64,000 nucleotides of DNA, taken from JAUUSJ01 sp964439395. Its GTDB lineage: Bacteria > Bacillota > Clostridia > Lachnospirales > Lachnospiraceae. Both the position numbers and the translations under genes were made by a program. How positions within the stretch are numbered: position 1 is the first letter of the stretch; each line of letters starts with the position of its first letter. The notes beneath the pieces are model-generated. The model worked only from the letters and a program-made list of their open reading frames with translations. It made no database searches and had not been told where the DNA came from. This document shows positions 61,093 to 64,000 of this stretch, piece by piece. The stretch lies in contig CAYTNV010000012.1 of assembly GCA_964439395.1 (NCBI GenBank), forward strand, positions 31,410 to 95,409. The letters are read 5' to 3'.

Positions 61093-64000
61093 CTAAATTG
61101 CCTTAAAGCGGAATGTAAATTCCATCTTCTTGCTCACGTCAATCAAAAATTCTTCGTGAACCTTAGAGCCCCAGCTATCGTCACCAGACACCCCCATCTG
61201 TGCGAGTGCTGCTCGAATTACTGTATAGTGAACTTGCGGAAGCTCATAAGGATGCTTCGCATTTTCCATCTCGTCCGGTGTCCAAGGAAGTGCAGAGAAA
61301 TTCATCTTATCTCCTTCAAAATAAAAACCTCTTCCCTTGCGGTCTGTTACCTTTGCCCAGCGAACACCCATCTTATTGCCGCATTCCTGTGGAATAATAT
61401 AGCGAGCCATGTTATCCTCCACTTTATTTTCATAAATGCCAAGCTTTGCTCCAGGAAGACGGTCCGCATAAGTTTCCTCTGGTCCTAATCCATACCACTC
61501 CACATGATTATAATCTGCATTTATTTTCATCATCACACCAAACTCTGGCATATCTGAAAGTTCCTCGATTGGGTCGTAGGAAAGAGTTGTCTCAACCATC
61601 CCGTCTCCGTAAACTGTGTATTTGAGGTCACAATAAGAGATTGGATTTGATGGCATAGTATAATGGAATGTAATCGACATTTCAGTATCTGCCACCTTAA
61701 TATCTGGCTGGCATTTAAATCCTGGCTTCAATCCCTTTGGAGTTGCGTACATACTGGCAAGCTTCCACTGTCCATAGCGAGCCATCATGAGATTTCCCTC
61801 ATCATTATCAACTGGCGCTCTCCAGAAGTTTGGTTTTGGAATTGTCTCAATCATCTCTCTGCCGCCATAGCGGTAGGATGCCAATCCGCCAGCGAGGAAG
61901 GAAAATAATATTTCAAAATCATCTCCGACAACACCGATATTTGTCGTACCTTTGATAACCTTAATTGACTTATTACATGCATATCCTATTGTATCCGCCT
62001 CGACCTCATAAACACTTTGTCCAAAGGCAACCTCATGTCCTTTCTTCGCCCAAATTGTATCTTCTTTTAATAAAAAAGAAACTGTGATACAGTATTCACC
62101 CTTTCTCGTCATCCTCTTAATTGGAAGCTCATACTCTTTCTCTGATAGAGGTGCAACGTCTGTATCCATTATCACTTTCTTAATTTCTTTTCCATTCTTT
62201 TGTAAAATAACAAAACAGTCAAATGTATCCGTATTCACAAACAAATTTTTATTTTTAATAAGAACTTTATTTGCAGAGATCTCAGCTGTAATATTTTGAT
62301 AATTTGCTTTTACTGCCTGCATTTTAGGGGAAGGCGTTCTATCCCCACCATATACAATTCCGTTGGCACTAAAATTATAATCTGTTGGACGCTCTAAGAA
62401 ATCGCCACCATACGCCTGGAATTCTTTTCCGTAGCGGTCTTTTTTATAAATAGTCTGATCAATATAATCCCAAATAAATCCCCCTTGATATAAAGGTTCC
62501 TCATCAGAATAATCTGTATATTTTTGCATATCTCCGCAAGAATTACCCATCGCATGCGTGTACTCACAGCAAATAAATGGCTTATCTCTATGCTCTGCCA
62601 AAAATTCTCGAATAGAATCTACAGAAGAATACATCTGACTCTCCATATCACTCGTATCATTATAGCGTCTATCGTGGAAAACACCCTCATAATGAACAAG
62701 ACGAGTGGAATCTAACTCCTTAAATTTATCAGACATCGCCTTAATAACAGAACCTCCAAAGGACTCATTTCCGCAAGACCAAATCAAAATGCATGGATGA
62801 TTTTTATCTCTCTGATAAGTAGAATTGACACGGTCTAGCATCATCTCTTGCCATTCCTCTCTATCTCTTGGAACGACAAGATCTACTCTCTCTGGATGTT
62901 CCATAATTGCATCCCAAGAACCGTGGGACTCCATATTATTTTCATCCATTAAATAAAGTCCAAATCTATCACATAGCTTATATAATCTAGAATCGTTTGG
63001 ATAATGGCTTGTGCGAATCGCATTAATATTATGGCGCTTCATCGTTATTAAATCCTGTAAAATCTCCTTTTCCTGTGGAACACGTCCTGTCACAGAGCTA
63101 AAGTCATGGCGGTTAGCTCCCTTAAAGACAATTCTCTTACCATTTAGGCACATAATATGGTCAATCATCTCAAAACGTCTAAATCCGACTACCTCTGGAA
63201 TAATCTCTGTAAGCTCACCTTTTTCATCGTAGACACGGATCTCTAAATCATATAGATTAGGTTCCTCTGCACTCCAAAGCTTAAAGTCACTCACTGAAAT
63301 AGACATGGCACCCACACCATCTTTTATATCAAACTCTGTGTCTGCAAATACGACTTCTCCGTCTTTTAACTGTACGGCTGCCTTTCCATCTCCAACACCT
63401 TTCACATCTATTGTGAAATCTGCATTTTTGTATGTATTATCTAATAAAGTTTGAATTTTTAAATCTTGGATATGTACTTCTGGTCTTGTGTATAGATAGA
63501 TATCGCGGAAAATTCCAGAGAAACGATAGAAATCCTGATCCTCCGTCCAGCTTCCACTTGTCCACTTTATAACTTGAACAGCAAGCTTATTTTCTCCCTC
63601 CACAATATAAGGAGTAAGATCAAAATCAGTCGGTGTAAAACTATCTTCACTATACCCCACATATTTTCCGTTTAGCCAGACAATCATGCCACTTTCTACC
63701 CCTTGAAAAGAGATATAAACAGGTTTATCTTTCATCTGTCTTGGCACTTCAAAATATTTTACATAACTGGCAATTGGATTGAATCTTGTAGGAATCTCTC
63801 CCGCCCAAATATCCTCTCTTCCATCCCATGGATATTGAGTATTTACATAGGCTGGCATGTCATAGCCCTCCATCTGAATATGGGCTGGCACATAAATTTC
63901 TGACCAGTTTTTACAATTATATTCTTTTTTTTCAAAACCTCTTATTATCTCATCAAAATTTCTCCCATAGGAAAATTTCCAAATACCATTTAGAGAATGT
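61093..64000 (-). CDS. lacZ: GH2-family beta-galactosidase (LacZ type), 5' end beyond window
   Basis: The frame is open through the upper window end, so about 969 residues are visible and some 50 N-terminal residues are missing. The visible start, with SLNGIWKFSYGR and YVPAHIQMEGYDMPAYVNTQYPWDG, is the N-terminal jelly-roll domain. In the TIM barrel, the acid/base glutamate is in WSCGNESFGG and the nucleophile glutamate in ICCEYTHAMGN. MDENNMESHGSW and GGFIWDYIDQ are also typical. The C-terminal beta-sandwich has WYGLGPEETYADR. It cleaves lactose and other beta-galactosides in the cytosol. No signal peptide can be checked. No transporter gene is next to it within the window. Confidence 0.95.
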   Translation of the reverse strand, partial: HSLNGIWKFSYGRNFDEIIRGFEKKEYNCKNWSEIYVPAHIQMEGYDMPAYVNTQYPWDGREDIWAGEIPTRFNPIASYVKYFEVPRQMKDKPVYISFQGVESGMIVWLNGKYVGYSEDSFTPTDFDLTPYIVEGENKLAVQVIKWTSGSWTEDQDFYRFSGIFRDIYLYTRPEVHIQDLKIQTLLDNTYKNADFTIDVKGVGDGKAAVQLKDGEVVFADTEFDIKDGVGAMSISVSDFKLWSAEEPNLYDLEIRVYDEKGELTEIIPEVVGFRRFEMIDHIMCLNGKRIVFKGANRHDFSSVTGRVPQEKEILQDLITMKRHNINAIRTSHYPNDSRLYKLCDRFGLYLMDENNMESHGSWDAIMEHPERVDLVVPRDREEWQEMMLDRVNSTYQRDKNHPCILIWSCGNESFGGSVIKAMSDKFKELDSTRLVHYEGVFHDRRYNDTSDMESQMYSSVDSIREFLAEHRDKPFICCEYTHAMGNSCGDMQKYTDYSDEEPLYQGGFIWDYIDQTIYKKDRYGKEFQAYGGDFLERPTDYNFSANGIVYGGDRTPSPKMQAVKANYQNITAEISANKVLIKNKNLFVNTDTFDCFVILQKNGKEIKKVIMDTDVAPLSEKEYELPIKRMTRKGEYCITVSFLLKEDTIWAKKGHEVAFGQSVYEVEADTIGYACNKSIKVIKGTTNIGVVGDDFEILFSFLAGGLASYRYGGREMIETIPKPNFWRAPVDNDEGNLMMARYGQWKLASMYATPKGLKPGFKCQPDIKVADTEMSITFHYTMPSNPISYCDLKYTVYGDGMVETTLSYDPIEELSDMPEFGVMMKINADYNHVEWYGLGPEETYADRLPGAKLGIYENKVEDNMARYIIPQECGNKMGVRWAKVTDRKGRGFYFEGDKMNFSALPWTPDEMENAKHPYELPQVHYTVIRAALAQMGVSGDDSWGSKVHEEFLIDVSKKMEFTFRFKAI

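Overview
The window looks like a chromosomal segment of a low-GC, strictly anaerobic Firmicute of class Clostridia, most likely a gut Lachnospiraceae. This is inferred from pyruvate:ferredoxin oxidoreductase, glycyl-radical chemistry, a DUF6440 protein, mannose-family PTS genes and strong GGAGG ribosome binding sites in AT-rich DNA. No species can be named from sequence alone. Most genes lie on the minus strand. There are no rRNA genes, no CRISPR array and no intact insertion sequence.

Region 1 (1-8.6 kb) is a sugar-sensing and PTS block. It holds the start of a fructose-type PTS gene, a small membrane protein, a four-gene mannose-family PTS operon (IIA-IIB-IIC-IID), and an operon coding for two membrane-anchored sugar-binding proteins of different folds around a NarL-type histidine kinase/response regulator pair. 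The three main promoters share one layout: a TATAAT box with a TGTCA box (plus strand) exactly 31 bp further upstream, plus additional TGTCA boxes. They look like one regulon. Region 2 (8.6-18 kb) is a cell-envelope block: a LytR-CpsA-Psr-like protein that seems to have lost its catalytic residues, glmM, two tandem giant YfhO-family membrane proteins, and tRNA-Thr(CGT).

Region 3 (18-28.3 kb) holds Mrp/ApbC, an iron alcohol dehydrogenase with a 290-residue coiled-coil tail, a Gfo/Idh/MocA oxidoreductase, nifJ, a cyclophilin and a HAD phosphatase. Region 4 (28.5-40.6 kb) is the most interesting part. Thirteen collinear minus-strand genes appear to make a complete route from taurine to protein-bound sulfur: a taurine-type ABC importer, taurine:pyruvate aminotransferase, an Fe-alcohol dehydrogenase (sulfoacetaldehyde reductase candidate), isethionate sulfite-lyase with its activase, a stand-alone siroheme sulfite reductase, TusA-like and thioredoxin-like proteins, a ThiS-like carrier ending GGGR, a ThiF/MoeB-like activating enzyme and a JAMM (M67) peptidase that could expose the carrier's glycine end. 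This joins organosulfonate catabolism to a thiocarboxylate route for cysteine or homocysteine. The operon starts at a perfect TTGACA-N17-TATAAT promoter with an operator-like palindrome and a terminator-like leader hairpin.

Region 5 (40.7-47.4 kb) carries an OmpR-type two-component pair, an alpha/beta hydrolase, a nitroreductase, DUF6440, and a decayed Agr-like system: a response regulator with one in-frame TGA, a histidine kinase lacking its ATPase domain, and duplicated small membrane proteins. Palindromic repeat elements cluster here. Region 6 (47.4-64 kb) is mostly housekeeping: lysA, a UvrD-type helicase, gltX, fba, a patatin-like lipase, a DUF4190 protein, ldh, the nadA-nadB-nadC operon with a palindromic operator over its -35 box, and a lacZ-type beta-galactosidase cut by the window end.
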